A stretch of 64,000 nucleotides of DNA. It comes from Ulva prolifera. Taxonomy: Eukaryota > Chlorophyta > Ulvophyceae > Ulvales > Ulvaceae. The stretch is from the NCBI GenBank assembly GCA_023078555.1, contig CM041204.1, forward strand, positions 3,378,430 to 3,442,429, in the 5' to 3' direction. The notes below the pieces were generated by a model. It ran no database searches, was not told the origin of the DNA, and saw only the letters and a list, made by a program, of their open reading frames with translations. The translations under genes and the position numbers were made by a program. This document shows, piece by piece, positions 37,296 through 48,005 of this stretch (position 1 is the first letter of the stretch; every line of letters starts with the position of its first letter).

Positions 37296-37847
37296 TCATA
37301 TTAACCTCAGAGCCGACATATCTCTGTCACCGTCGCCGTCAAAGGCACAATGAGCACAATTTCGTCCCTTTGGGAGATTCAAAGCAGCCTCTGAGCTGTC
37401 CGTAGCGACAGGCTTGCAGAAGTGTGAGATTGCAGTGCTGTGGGCACGGTGCAAGTCACTGCAGCACACGGCCATGCACTGCATCAAGGTCTGATGCTGC
37501 TTCTCTGTCATCCATGCATAAACATACTGGTGACTCTGCCTGCCAAAGTTGAGATCCAAATTCCAAGCAGCCTCTGAGCTGTCCGTAGCGACAGGCTTGC
37601 AGAAGTGTGAGATTGCAGTGCTGTGGGTACAGTGCAAGTCACTGCAGCACACGGCCATGCACTGCATCAAGGTCTGATGCTGCTTCTCTGTCATCCATGC
37701 ATAAACATACTGGTGACTCTGCCTGCCAAAGTTGAGATCCAAATTCCAAGCAGCCTCTGAGCTGTCCGTAGCGACAGGCTCGCAGGACAGTGAGATGGCA
37801 GTGCTATGGGTATACAGGCACAGCATGATCGAGGCAACTATGTGCAC
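37296..37847 (-). repeat. 183-bp in-frame repeat, three copies, inside an antisense open frame
   Basis: Between the two CACTA genes a 183-bp unit is repeated twice in full with a third partial copy (landmark AGCAGCCTCTGAGCTGTCCG near 37384, 37567 and 37750). 183 is 61 codons, so a minus-strand frame of 183 residues reads through all copies (repeated phrases AISHFCKPVATDSSEAAW and QYVYAWMTEKQHQTLMQCM). Differences between copies include amino-acid changes and show no preference for silent positions, so coding is doubtful. It could be a 3' region repeat of the transposase gene. Confidence 0.6.
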
Positions 37848-38559
37848 TAATGATTTTCAGTATTGTGAAAGTGAGCGGGTATACCCCTGGTACACGGTGT
37901 TGCATTGCAAGCGTCGCTTGGTTGCTTGAACAAACACCAACTTGCCGTGTTGCACTACGCAGGGACGATACGTATGTACATATTCAGGCACGACCAAGAG
38001 TAGTAGAGAATGTTGCACTCACGATAGGAGGAGTCGTAGGTGTAAGGTTGGAACAACACAGACGCAGACAATGCCAATTCAACATCTGCAGACAAGGGTT
38101 CATATGAGTCATATGACTCATGGAAACCGATGCTTCCATATATAAGCAGAAGCCTAGCATCTGGCAAAGGTGCAAACATATTCCATGAGCATGTCGAGGT
38201 GGATATCCACTCATTTGTCCCCGCAATTGTGAATGAGGACAGACACGTCGATATACAAAATACCAACGTTATTCATCATTCATTAGAGGTACTTCTTACA
38301 TCGTTGACTGAATGGATCCGTGTGCCCGGAGTAACATCATGAAGGCACATCACTGCAGCTCAAGCTAGACGCTACATACAGCCAGTTGCGTTTGATGTGC
38401 ACAATCTTTCAAAATTATTGACTACCCATTTCACATTGCACATGTCGATTATAAACTCATGATCGTGTAAAAAAATTTTGAAAATGAGTGCACACGAAAT
38501 TGTGTTCAATGCCTCATGCGCTGAAGGTCGGTGGCTACGAGTGCATCAGGCCGACCAGC

Positions 38560-38892
38560 TCAATCACTAATTGCAAGGCGATGAGGACTGAGCGAATCAA
38601 TTTCAGAATACATGTGCACGTAATCATGCACAAAAGCGTCAGTGAGTGACCATGTTTCCAATCCTGGCACATACATTTTGCGTCCGTTAAACATCGAGAT
38701 GAGGGGGTGTCTATAGCGGCCCGGGCAACGTCCACGCGCTTGTTCGAAATGCCAGTTCGAATGATGCGTTTGGATTCCAAAAGCAGCACAAGCGACCACG
38801 GCACACGTGAGCCATGCAACTCCCTTGTAGCTGTACAATCCCAATTGTATTGCGGCGTTATAACTTACATGTTCCAAAGAGACCGTTGCCAT
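38560..38892 (-). CDS. Possible short antisense frame, divergent from the second CACTA gene
   Basis: A minus-strand frame from the ATG at 38892 runs 110 codons to a stop at about 38560. Its ATG overlaps the plus-strand start at 38891. The sequence has a hydrophobic middle and ends GLETWSLTDAFVHDYVHM. No domain is recognised. It may be chance; the stretch also has to hold the promoter and leader of the plus-strand gene. Confidence 0.2.
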   Translation of the reverse strand: MATVSLEHVSYNAAIQLGLYSYKGVAWLTCAVVACAAFGIQTHHSNWHFEQARGRCPGRYRHPLISMFNGRKMYVPGLETWSLTDAFVHDYVHMYSEIDSLSPHRLAISD

Positions 38893-41800
38893 GGCAGAGC
38901 AAGCGCCACCTCCCCGAGTGAGGGACTTGACAGCTCTAATCGTGGTGATAGATGACAAGGAGCTGCATATTTCGCTTTTGAAACGCAAGAACGTTTCGGA
39001 GGAAGACTTCCTGACCAGTCGTGCTGCCGAGTTTGGACGCAAGGTCAACTCACGATGTTTCCGGCAGTATCACAGTGTTGCAGGTGCACGTGAAGTCGAC
39101 GACCACTCTGTAGATGAGATCTTTGAGTCGCAAGTTATTATCCCGTACGAGCAGAAAATGCTATGGCCACATGCGGTGCACGGCACGACAGGTGTCATCC
39201 GTCTAGATCCGCCGCGGTCCGGGGAGACTGTGCCGTCCTCAACAAGGCAGAGCCAGCAAAGCGGCAACCGAATTGTGAGAAGAGCTGCTCAGGTGCGTGC
39301 CGTGATCGTCTTCGGGCGAATCTCGTTCAGGCAGCGCGTGATTGTTAGGAGCCGATGATTGGCATTCAATCCAACATCGGAATTTCGATGTTGAATGAGC
39401 CGCACGGTGCTTGCAGGCTGAAAAGGAAATGAACATCAAGCTGCAACTTTTCATGCCTCGCGTTACGGTTGCAGCATTCACTTATGCGGTCATGCACCTG
39501 CCCATTTCGAAATTCGCCACTCTCCCATCACTTGCCTTGGGAGCTGTGATCTCAAGCCACATCCGCAAGCTGCTAAGGGATCCGGAGGTTGATGCATGGA
39601 ATCTGGAGGAAGCAATCGCAAGGCTGACGCCAGAGGTATGGCCGACTCAGAATGTTGTGAAGGAGGAGGAGCAGCCGGTGGCGCCAAGGGCAATCTACAC
39701 CGAGGCCACTGCGCTCTCACTTTGCGCTGCTGCAGGAAGTCGAAGGCCTGAAGCAATTCCGAAATGCGTGGTCGATTAAGAAGAGCCGGACTGAGATTTT
39801 GAGAATGGTGTTTCAATACATCGACAGATGTTGCGAGCATGAGCTGAAGCCCGATGCTGCCAAGGAAGCCAAGGCCGCTTTCAGACAGGTATCCAAGGTC
39901 ATTGACACCGACAATTCAAGAAAAATACGGACCTCATGTGATCTTATCTTCTTGTCATGGGCTCAGGTCCTGCAGAGGACTGAAAATCTGGAAGATTTGC
40001 TGACAGAGGAGCCATGGGAATTTTCGGTGGATGACCGAAAGCCGATCGTCGAGGGCCTGCAAAAGGCCATTGACGAGCTCGCAGCTTTCAAGAAGCCACT
40101 GGGCGCGAAAAAGTACCGAGAAGAGACCAGAAAAGCGGTCAGTGGATTGGCCACATCCAAGAAGACTGGTGTCGTACGTGATCTATATCTGACACCACAC
40201 CACATGATACAGTTGTGCTCAATGTAGCAAATGTCATGTACAAGGATGTCTTGTATGCAGGGGCTGCGGGCTTTGAAAGCGGAGTTTGGAGACATGTTGC
40301 AATTTGATAAGACGCTGGACGGGGCACTCGATGCAACCATGCCTGTTGGCAACTCGACGCAAGAGCTGCAGAAATATGAAAATCTACAGGCATGGGGTGA
40401 CGATTGGGGAACCCCCTTCTACAGCACAGATAAGTCTCCGCTTTACCCCATCTACCAACAGCGTTCTCTGCAAAAGCCTCAAAATCAGACCGAGAAACAG
40501 CTGCTTGAAAAGCCAGAAGAGTTCACTCTGAAAAGGCTCTTTGCTGCATCTGGTCAGAATGTCAGCGCCGGTTACATGCTCTTCCAGACACGGCATCCCC
40601 TGCTTGTATGGACAGTTCCAGTGCCACAATTTGATGGACAGTCGCGAGCATATTCACACGAGTCCGCCGAGACGGACATTGATGCAAATTCTGACGAGGA
40701 TCAGTTGCCCGATAACCAGCCCTCGGGACAGCGGGTGCCCCCAACATCCCGCACCAGTATCGAAGGTCCGAGGTCAGGCCACCTGCATGTGGCGGGTGTC
40801 TTGATGCTGAATTGCATCGTGCCATACGTGGTACGATTTCGAATGCATCCATGGGCGATGCCCCGGTCGTGCCTGTGTCACTAGCTACGCACCGAAACCA
40901 ATGTGAACGGCGCTCACAAGAGAAGAAAATACACGCAGGCTGCCCTATTCAAGATCCATGGGTTGCAACCTCCGCACGAGCTCATAAACTTCACTGAAGC
41001 TCTCAACACAACAGTTCCATTGAGACCAAGCCTGGGGGCACACCAAGAGGCTGACGTGGCAGATGATGAAGATTCAGATGGAGCAGAGTTTGAATCCGAC
41101 CATGAAGACGGGGAGCCTAAACAGCAGGCAGCAGCAGCAACAGTGAACTTGAGGGCAGAAAGAAGAAGCCGTCGAGGCAATGCCCCAAGGAAGTCGCCAT
41201 TGCAGGGGTCATCTGCTACAGCCCGGCCAACGGGTGTGAACTCAGCGTCAACAGGATCTGGGATCTCGAGGAAGCGCAAGGTGGTCAGCGTGGCAAAGCA
41301 GTCTACCCATCTATCAAGTGATGATGAAACTGCTGCGGTATGTCCACTGCTGTTTATGAGTGCACCGGACAGATGTGACTACTCATGCCTGTGCCCGTCC
41401 CCAAGGCAAACTCGAGTGCGGCACTTACTTCACAGCATAGCCGGTGGCACTGCAGGAGCCAGACACCGAGGAACATGAGATTGCACCAGCAGCTGCGGTT
41501 GCCCCGTCTAGGAGGAAGCGCAAGGTGGTCAGCGTGGCAAAGCAGTCTACCCAGCTATCAAGTGATGATGAAACTGCTGCGGTATGTCCACTGCTGTTTA
41601 TGAGTGCACCGGACAGATGTGACTACTCATGCCTGTGCCCGTCCCCAAGACAAACTCGAGTGCTGCACTTACTTCACAGCATAGCCGGTGGCTCTGCAGG
41701 AGCCAGACACCGAGGAACTTGAGTTTGCACCAGCAGCTGCGGTTGCCCCGTCTAGGAGGAAGCGCAAGGTGGTCAGCGTGGCAAAGCAGTCTACCCAGCT

Positions 41801-43280
41801 ATCAAGTGATGATGAAACTGCTGCGGTATGTCCACTGCTGTTTATGAGTGCACCGGACAGATGTGACTACTCATGCCTGTGCCCGTCCCCAAGGCAAACT
41901 CGAGTGCTGCACTTACTTCACAGCATAGCCGGTGGCACTGCAGGAGCCAGACACCGAGGAACATGAGATTGCACCAGCAGCTGCGGTTGCCCCGTCTAGG
42001 AGGAAGCGCAAGGTGGTCAGCGTGGCAAAGCAGTCTACCCAGCTATCAAGTGATGATGAAACTGCTGCGGTATGTCCACTGCTGTTTATGAGTGCACCGG
42101 ACAGATGTGACTACTCATGCCTGTGCCCGTCCCCAAGGCAAACTCGAGTGCTGCACTTACTTCACAGCATAGCCGGTGGCACTGCAGGAGCCAGACACCG
42201 AGGAACATGAGATTGCACCAGCAGCTGCGGTTGCCCCGTCTAGGAGGAAGCGCAAGGTGGTCAGCGTGGCAAAGCCGTCTACCCAGCTATCAAGTGATGA
42301 TGAAACTGCTGCGGTATGTCCACTGCTGTTTATGAGTGCACCGGACAGATGTGACTACTCATGCCTGTGCCCGTCCCCATGGCAAACTCGAGTGCTGCAC
42401 TTACTTCACAGCATAGCCGGTGGCACTGCAGGAGCCAGACACCGAGGAACATGAGATTGCACCAGCAGCTGCGGTTGCCCCGTCTAGGAGGAAGCACAAG
42501 GTGGTCAGCGTGGCAAAGCAGTCTACCCAGCTATCAAGTGATGATGAAACTGCTGCGGTATGTCCACTGCTGTTTATGAGTGCACCGGACAGATGTGACT
42601 ACTCATGCCTGTGCCCGTCCCCAAGACAAACTCGAGTGCTGCACTTACTTCACAGCATAGCCGGTGGCTCTGCAGGAGCCAGACACCGAGGAACTTGAGT
42701 TTGCACCAGCAGCTGCGGTTGCCCCGTCTAGGAGGAAGCGCAAGGTGGTCAGCGTGGCAAAGCAGTCTACCCAGCTATCAAGTGATGATGAAACTGCTGC
42801 GGTATGTCCACTGCTGTTTATGAGTGCACCGGACAGATGTGACTACTCATGCCTGTGCCCGTCCCCAAGGCAAACTCGAGTGCTGCACTTACTTCACAGC
42901 ATAGCCGGTGGCACTGCAGGAGCCAGACACCGAGGAACATGAGATTGCACCAGCAGCTGCGGTTGCCCCGTCTAGGAGGAAGCACAAGGTGGTCAGCGTG
43001 GCAAAGCAGTCTACCCAGCTATCAAGTGATGATGAAACTGCTGCGGTATGTCCACTGCTGTTTATGAGTGCACCGGACAGATGTGACTACTCATGCCTGT
43101 GCCCGTCCCCAAGACAAACTCGAGTGCTGCACTTACTTCACAGCATAGCCGGTGGCTCTGCAGGAGCCAGACACCGAGGAACTTGAGTTTGCACCAGCAG
43201 CTGCGGTTGCCCCGTCTAGGAGGAAACGCCAGACAAGTAGCCGACGCAGCAAGCCTCCTAAGCGAGGCAACAAATCATAG
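38891..43280 (+). CDS. Second CACTA gene (TnpA-like role inferred), 14 exons with a seven-fold repeated exon
   Basis: Exons: 38891-39292, 39417-39635, 39736-39888, 39967-40173, 40261-40830, 40939-41337, then seven 126-nt exons starting at 41456, 41700, 41944, 42188, 42432, 42676 and 42920, and a last exon 43164-43280. All 13 introns are phase 0, giving 982 residues. Residues 1-650 are charged and helical with no domain I recognise. The repeated exon encodes 42 residues: an acidic start (EPDTEEHEI or EPDTEELEF), AAAVAPS, a basic patch RRKRKVV and a Ser/Asp end (LSSDDETAA). Exon 6 ends with the same module (RKRKVVSVAK) and the last exon ends in a lysine/arginine-rich tail. Position beside a Tnp2 gene suggests a TnpA-like DNA-binding partner. 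Exon 5's donor (GTACGA, 40831) is the least certain. Confidence 0.8.
41212..43240 (+). repeat. 244-bp exon-plus-intron tandem repeat, eight introns
   Basis: A 244-bp unit is repeated, each copy being a 126-nt exon and a 118-nt intron (donor GTATGTCC, acceptor CACTGCAG or CTCTGCAG). Donors lie at 41338, 41582, 41826, 42070, 42314, 42558, 42802 and 43046. Because 118 is not a multiple of three and 126 is, the frame is kept only if every intron is removed. Exon variants run HEI, LEF, HEI, HEI, HEI, LEF, HEI, LEF from exon 7 to exon 14. Copies 11 and 13 share a Lys-His-Lys change and copies 12 and 14 share LEF, so a 488-bp pair was duplicated last. Confidence 0.9.
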
Positions 43281-44863
43281 AAAGCAGTGCACCTTAAGTA
43301 CGCATCTCAGAGCCTCCAGATGTGCCAATTGGTTAACCACCTGCTCTCATGTCTACTTTTACGCATGCAGGATCTTACGTTGACGTAATTAAACATGCAG
43401 TTGCAATTAATTGTTGCTGATGTCAGCGTTGATGCAGCCTGCAAACGTACGGAGGTAGCAACACACAACAAGATTCCGCAGTGCTGTGGACTCCGCACGT
43501 CAAGGCAGTGGCGCTATCAGTCTTCATTTTTTCTATACTTGTTTTAGACTGGATTGTCTGTGTGGCGCCTGTGTGGGGACTGGCGCAGAGGGACCCCCAC
43601 GCAGGCAGATAGTGGCTGGTGGAGGGCAGTGAACGTTGTAACAACAAGCATACATGCCCAGATAAACAATAGCAGCATTACCGCGATCAATTCCTTCTAA
43701 TTTCAGCTGCAATCAACAGTTTGCGCACCTGCGACGCGCACCCCTGCGATGGTTGCTCACGTGCAGTGGCGAACTTGGCGGGTGAGCGACCGTTCGGGGG
43801 GAGCCGGCATGCGTTTAAGTGCGCCAGTGGAAGTGAGCGACAACGTATGAACCCAGATGCACATCGTGCACTCTACTGATGCGATGTCCAACAACGCATA
43901 CGACCTCAAAGGTACTATCACAATACATCACCGCATCCCACAATCCGGCAAGCAGTGGTGGACGTGCAACAGTTTCACCGCACGCGCGACAAGCTGGACT
44001 ATTCAGCGCAAAGCAAGGCAGCACCGCACATTTTTTTTAATGCATGAATATTGGTACTCGTGGGCCGTAGTATTGTGACCGGCGACGGGCCCACAGAATC
44101 ACTCGACACAAGCATGCAACCACCACGCTGCTATCTGAAGGTCGAGGCGCCACAGATATATCGATTTACTCCAAGCAGTGTTCACGCACTGTCACAGCTA
44201 TTCATGGATGTAGTTTCCAGTCCACCTAGTGGGCCGGGAGAGGTGCCGACTTGGTATGACACAGTATGCCATTACACTTGCAACGCTCCAACTACAATGA
44301 TAATCATGGAGAGAATCAAAGGGCTACACACACAAATACATAGATACGTTAAATTTGACATCTGGACGCCTCCGGAACAGAAATCGGTGATTCGGTGGCC
44401 AAATGTTGTCGTGATGTTCAATCATGCATGACATCCAAGCACCCAGATGAAACGACCATGCGGACAACAGTATCCAGTAATCGCCCGTGGAATCATGCTA
44501 GTTAGACTACAGAGCGTTTTATGTTGCATGTGAGCCCTGCACGACCACATGAACGCTCGCCTCGCTTGCAATACCCAGCGACACACCATGGAGTAGCGGG
44601 GCTAGGAGCGTTCAGACGATCGCAGAACACTTCGAAACGACGCGTCAATACAACTGAATTGATATCATATATCTCGCCAGGGTCATTTGTGCACCTCCCG
44701 CTGTCTTTGGAACGAGCTGCTCGATGATCATGCAAACACACACGCACACATGAAGTGACACTGCTACCTCTTTCCTTCGCCAACACACCCCGGATTGATT
44801 GTACATTGTTCCACATCGAACCTTGTATCTTAATATTGCATTTGCGTCTCGTTTAGAGCTGTT
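43281..44863. other. Right end of the CACTA element and adjoining sequence, no confident gene
   Basis: The first 570 bases should be the 3' region and subterminal repeats of the transposon (motifs at 43756-43842). A plus-strand frame at 44051-44431 (from an inner ATG at 44114, about 105 codons) has a protein-like composition but no recognised domain. Nothing else is supported. Confidence 0.4.
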
Positions 44864-47800
44864 TTAAAGAACTTTCGGATCGCGGATTCGTCGCGCACCC
44901 TCAGTGGCGCACCCAGGGTGAGTGACTTGCACGTAGCTATAGTGCCACCACTGCTGCTCATAGCCGCTGATCCAGACAGGGTCCTCACACAGCAGAGCCC
45001 CCTCACTGTCAAACTCCTCACGTGTTCCGCTGTCGGTGGCCTCCGACCCAGCAGACCTGGACGACCCATGTGAGGCACACAGGTGTGAGGGCCATACCGG
45101 TGCCACTGATTCGGCCCAGCTTACGTCGTCTGGTGCCATCAGCGCCTCCTCATGCGCTCCCCTGTAGAGCGTCTCTGACCCCGTATCCATCTCTGAGAAC
45201 CCCGCTGCTTCCCAGCCCACATGTACAGGTGTCGCCGCCAGAGTCGGTGGCCCGTCAAGCAAGAAGCAGGCCGCATCAAAGCGCACGGAGGCGGGTGGTG
45301 CCACACCGGACATCGCGTCCGCGGCCTCCGCGGCGCTCACAGCCGGCACCACCGCCCGAGGGGCCTGCGACATCGCCTCCCCGGCCTGGTCATCGATCCG
45401 AGCCGGGGCAGCATGTGGAGCGCTGGCAGCAGACGCAGCGGCCGCACTCGCCTCCTCCGCGGTGGCGGCCTGCACTTCTTGTGCGGCGGCCGGCTGCAGC
45501 CACAGCAGCAGCTGCTGCGTGGAGGACACCGCGAGGGCACGGGTGTCGAAGCGGAGGCCGTGCGCGGCCAGCAGCGCCGCGACGCCCGCCCCCTGCGGCG
45601 CCCAGCCTTCGAACTCCCCCTACACTCCCGCAGCCGACGTCAGCGCGCCTGCGTCCACTTACATCATGTACAAAATCCAGCCGCTTTTATTCATGTCCAG
45701 GTGAATGCGGCAGTGTCGCATGCACGGTGAACGGGGTGCGGGCCGCGTTGACTTGCAGGTGAAACACAACCACGCCTCACATGATCGGCGTGACCTACAG
45801 TCCGGCAACAGCGCAGAAATCAGGGCACGCGGTGAGAGGACGGCGCACCGGCTCCTGTAGCGGTGCAGGCTCGTATGGAGCACATGCGTCCGCGGCGGCC
45901 CCAACGCGCCCGGCCGCGGTCCGGCGGGCTTTGCGGCTGGGACCCGCATCCGCCAGTGAGCTGCGCACGTGGTTGTGGCCGGTGAGGCGCAGGATGAGCA
46001 CGTCCGTCTGAGTGTGGAGCTCACCCGCCCATGCATGCAGCACGTCCGCGGCGGAGGCATCTGTCATCGCGTGAGATCGCTTCGTGGACCCCCCTGCACC
46101 GTACTCTACGATGATCAGCACCATCGCTGATCATCAAAGGAGCTGGGCCGGCAGCAGTGACCGCTCACGGACAACAGACAGATCCGAACACTGCAGGCAA
46201 CTGCATGGCCTATAGCTGCCTGTACTGGCGCACACCACCATCACATGCGTTGGTAGCAGCAAAGCACAGCTGCCACGGGATCAAGCCGGACGGACCTCCT
46301 GCTGCGTTTGACTTTGCTGCTTCCTCAGTGATGTCCTTCAGGCATATTTCTGTCACTTCGACCACAGTCTTTTCGAGCAGCGGCACCCCCCGCAGGCTGT
46401 GGTCACGCGCTGCCAGCCGCTCCTCCGCCAGCCGCCCAAGCGTGTCCTGCAGTGTCCATGGTCCTGCCACCGCAGATGCGCAGCGCCCGTGTGGACGAAA
46501 CAGCCGGTGGCGCCGGCGCGGGGCGTGGGGGCTTGCACGACGCCGCGCCGCTGCAGCTCCGCCGCAAGATGCTTGTACCATGCCAGCAAGTGGTCCTGTG
46601 TGACTTGCGGCGACACCGCGTGTCCATGGCGGTCCACCAGCGGCAGCTCCCGCCGCAGGATCCAGCTGTGCGCTTCCTGCATGCATGCGCAGGTGTCAAG
46701 GCATCCGGAGAGCTGAGGGCAGCGAGGGGTTGCGGAGGGGGGGCGGGGGCGGGGACGCCAGCACCTTACAGTCGGGGCCGCACCTTACTCATGCGCGGAG
46801 CGCAGGCGGCCAGCAGCACCATGCGGAAGCCATCCTCCTGCCGCAGGGTGACGTAGGCCGAGAGGAGCGCTTGGTAGAGGCGTGCGCGCTCCGCAGCGTT
46901 TGCATCCGTGGCCGCTTGTGTCTCAAGCAGCTGCGCCGAGTCGACCCAGTCGATGATAATTGTACCCCTGAAGGCGGCCGGGGCCTCGTTCCCGAACTCC
47001 TGCAGGTGCTGAGATGTCAGCGACCCGCCGGAGGCCGCTCAGCCTGAGGAGCTCAATGTGTGGTCAAGGCGGGGGGGTTGAGGGTGGCTCAGGGGCGCAC
47101 TCGAGCCTGGACGAAGAGCTCCAGGTTCTCGCCGGCTCCTCCCGGGCTTTCCTGGAAGAGGGCAAAGACAACCCTTCGGCACGGGATGATTGCCTCGCTC
47201 TCCTCGTCTGGGCGCCTGCGCCTGAGGCTCTGCAGCCGGTCGTCTGTTGCCGGGTCGTCCGTGTACGCCCGGCACAGCACCTGCGGGAGGTCACAGCTGG
47301 TCTCTGTGCGCTCCAGCTCCCGCACGCAGAGGCCTCTGATGTCGGAAACTCCACGGGCGCGCTGCTTCTGAACATGCGCCAGTATCTGCATGCGCGGTGG
47401 TGTTGATCAGCGTACAGAACGGTGTAGGGGCAGCTGTTACGGCTAGCGTGGCTACAGGTTGAGCATGGGCGAGCCGGGGAAGGGGGACGCACATCCTGTT
47501 CCAGGCGCTGTGAAAGTCTTGTAAGGGGCAGTTCGCGCGCACGCAAGGTGGCCGCCTTGAGGCGGGTGGTCTTCGTGTTGCGCATTGCAGCGGCGTCGTT
47601 TGCGGTGCAGGTTGGGCATGCGCAGTGCACTGGGTCGCCGGGGTTGCATGTGGCTGTGTTGGTGCATGTTGCGTGGAACGAGGTCACGCAGCCTTCGGTG
47701 CTGCAGTCCTCGAGGGGATGGCTGTGTTTGCGGCGCTTGCCGCAGCAGATGCAAAGCCGGTCCGGCAGTGAATATTCGATTACGGACCGGACTGTGTGGC

Positions 47801-48005
47801 TAGTGCCACAAGACTTGTGTGAGTCTGCGGCGTGGTTCGAGCTGTGAGGAGATCCTAGGAAGTTGGCGCTTGCGGCCGGGTCATTCTCAGTGGCGGCCTT
47901 GGGCGACTGAGAGGTGACGTCGTCGTGGCACATGTCCTGCATGCAAGAGTCAGCATGAGTCATGATCAAGCGCCACGTCGACTTCATGCATGTGGCCGAA
48001 TTCAC
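44864..48005 (-). CDS. PHD-finger protein, seven exons, about 780 residues
   Basis: Exons on the minus strand: 48005-47493, 47385-47101, 47008-46784, 46676-46542, 46446-46296, 46126-45849, 45619-44864. The sum is 2343 nt, divisible by three, with phases agreeing (0,0,0,0,1,0). The first exon holds a C4HC3 PHD-type finger (CICCGKRRKH...DCSTEGC...FHATC...CPTC, about residues 83-132). Exons 2-6 encode acidic and helical segments (GTIIIDWVDSAQLLETQ; TQDHLLAWYKHLAAEL; VEVTEICLKDITEEA; MVLIIVEYGAGGSTK) I cannot assign. The last exon is Ala-rich, then has RFDAACFLLDGPPTL...HVGW and WWHYSYVQVTH. PHD fingers usually read histone tails; a chromatin role is inferred only. The start is uncertain: a TGCATGCAG acceptor at 47937 could mark an earlier exon, and ATG 47933 is another candidate. 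Confidence 0.6.

Larger units (their letters stand above)
30790..43850 (+). mobile_element. CACTA/EnSpm-type DNA transposon, apparently intact coding capacity
   Basis: The element carries a complete Tnp2-like transposase gene (32364-37218) and a second, repeat-bearing gene (38891-43280), both on the plus strand, the two-gene layout of EnSpm/CACTA elements. Candidate ends come from clustered motifs. On the left (30790-31200) are CTCACCTAGGTGCGCC, a second GTGCGCCACC, and several GGTGAGC copies. On the right (43756-43842) the complements read GGTCGCTCACCC...TTCGCCAC and GTCGCTCACTTCC...GCGCAC. The left block and the first right block align over about 37 bases with gaps. No clean terminal repeat with a 3-bp target duplication was found, so boundaries are approximate. 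Confidence 0.7.

Noticed and set aside
45022-45762. A 246-codon plus-strand frame rich in Arg and Pro
   Set aside because: Antisense shadow of the last exon of the PHD-finger gene, whose minus-strand reading has consistent splice phases.
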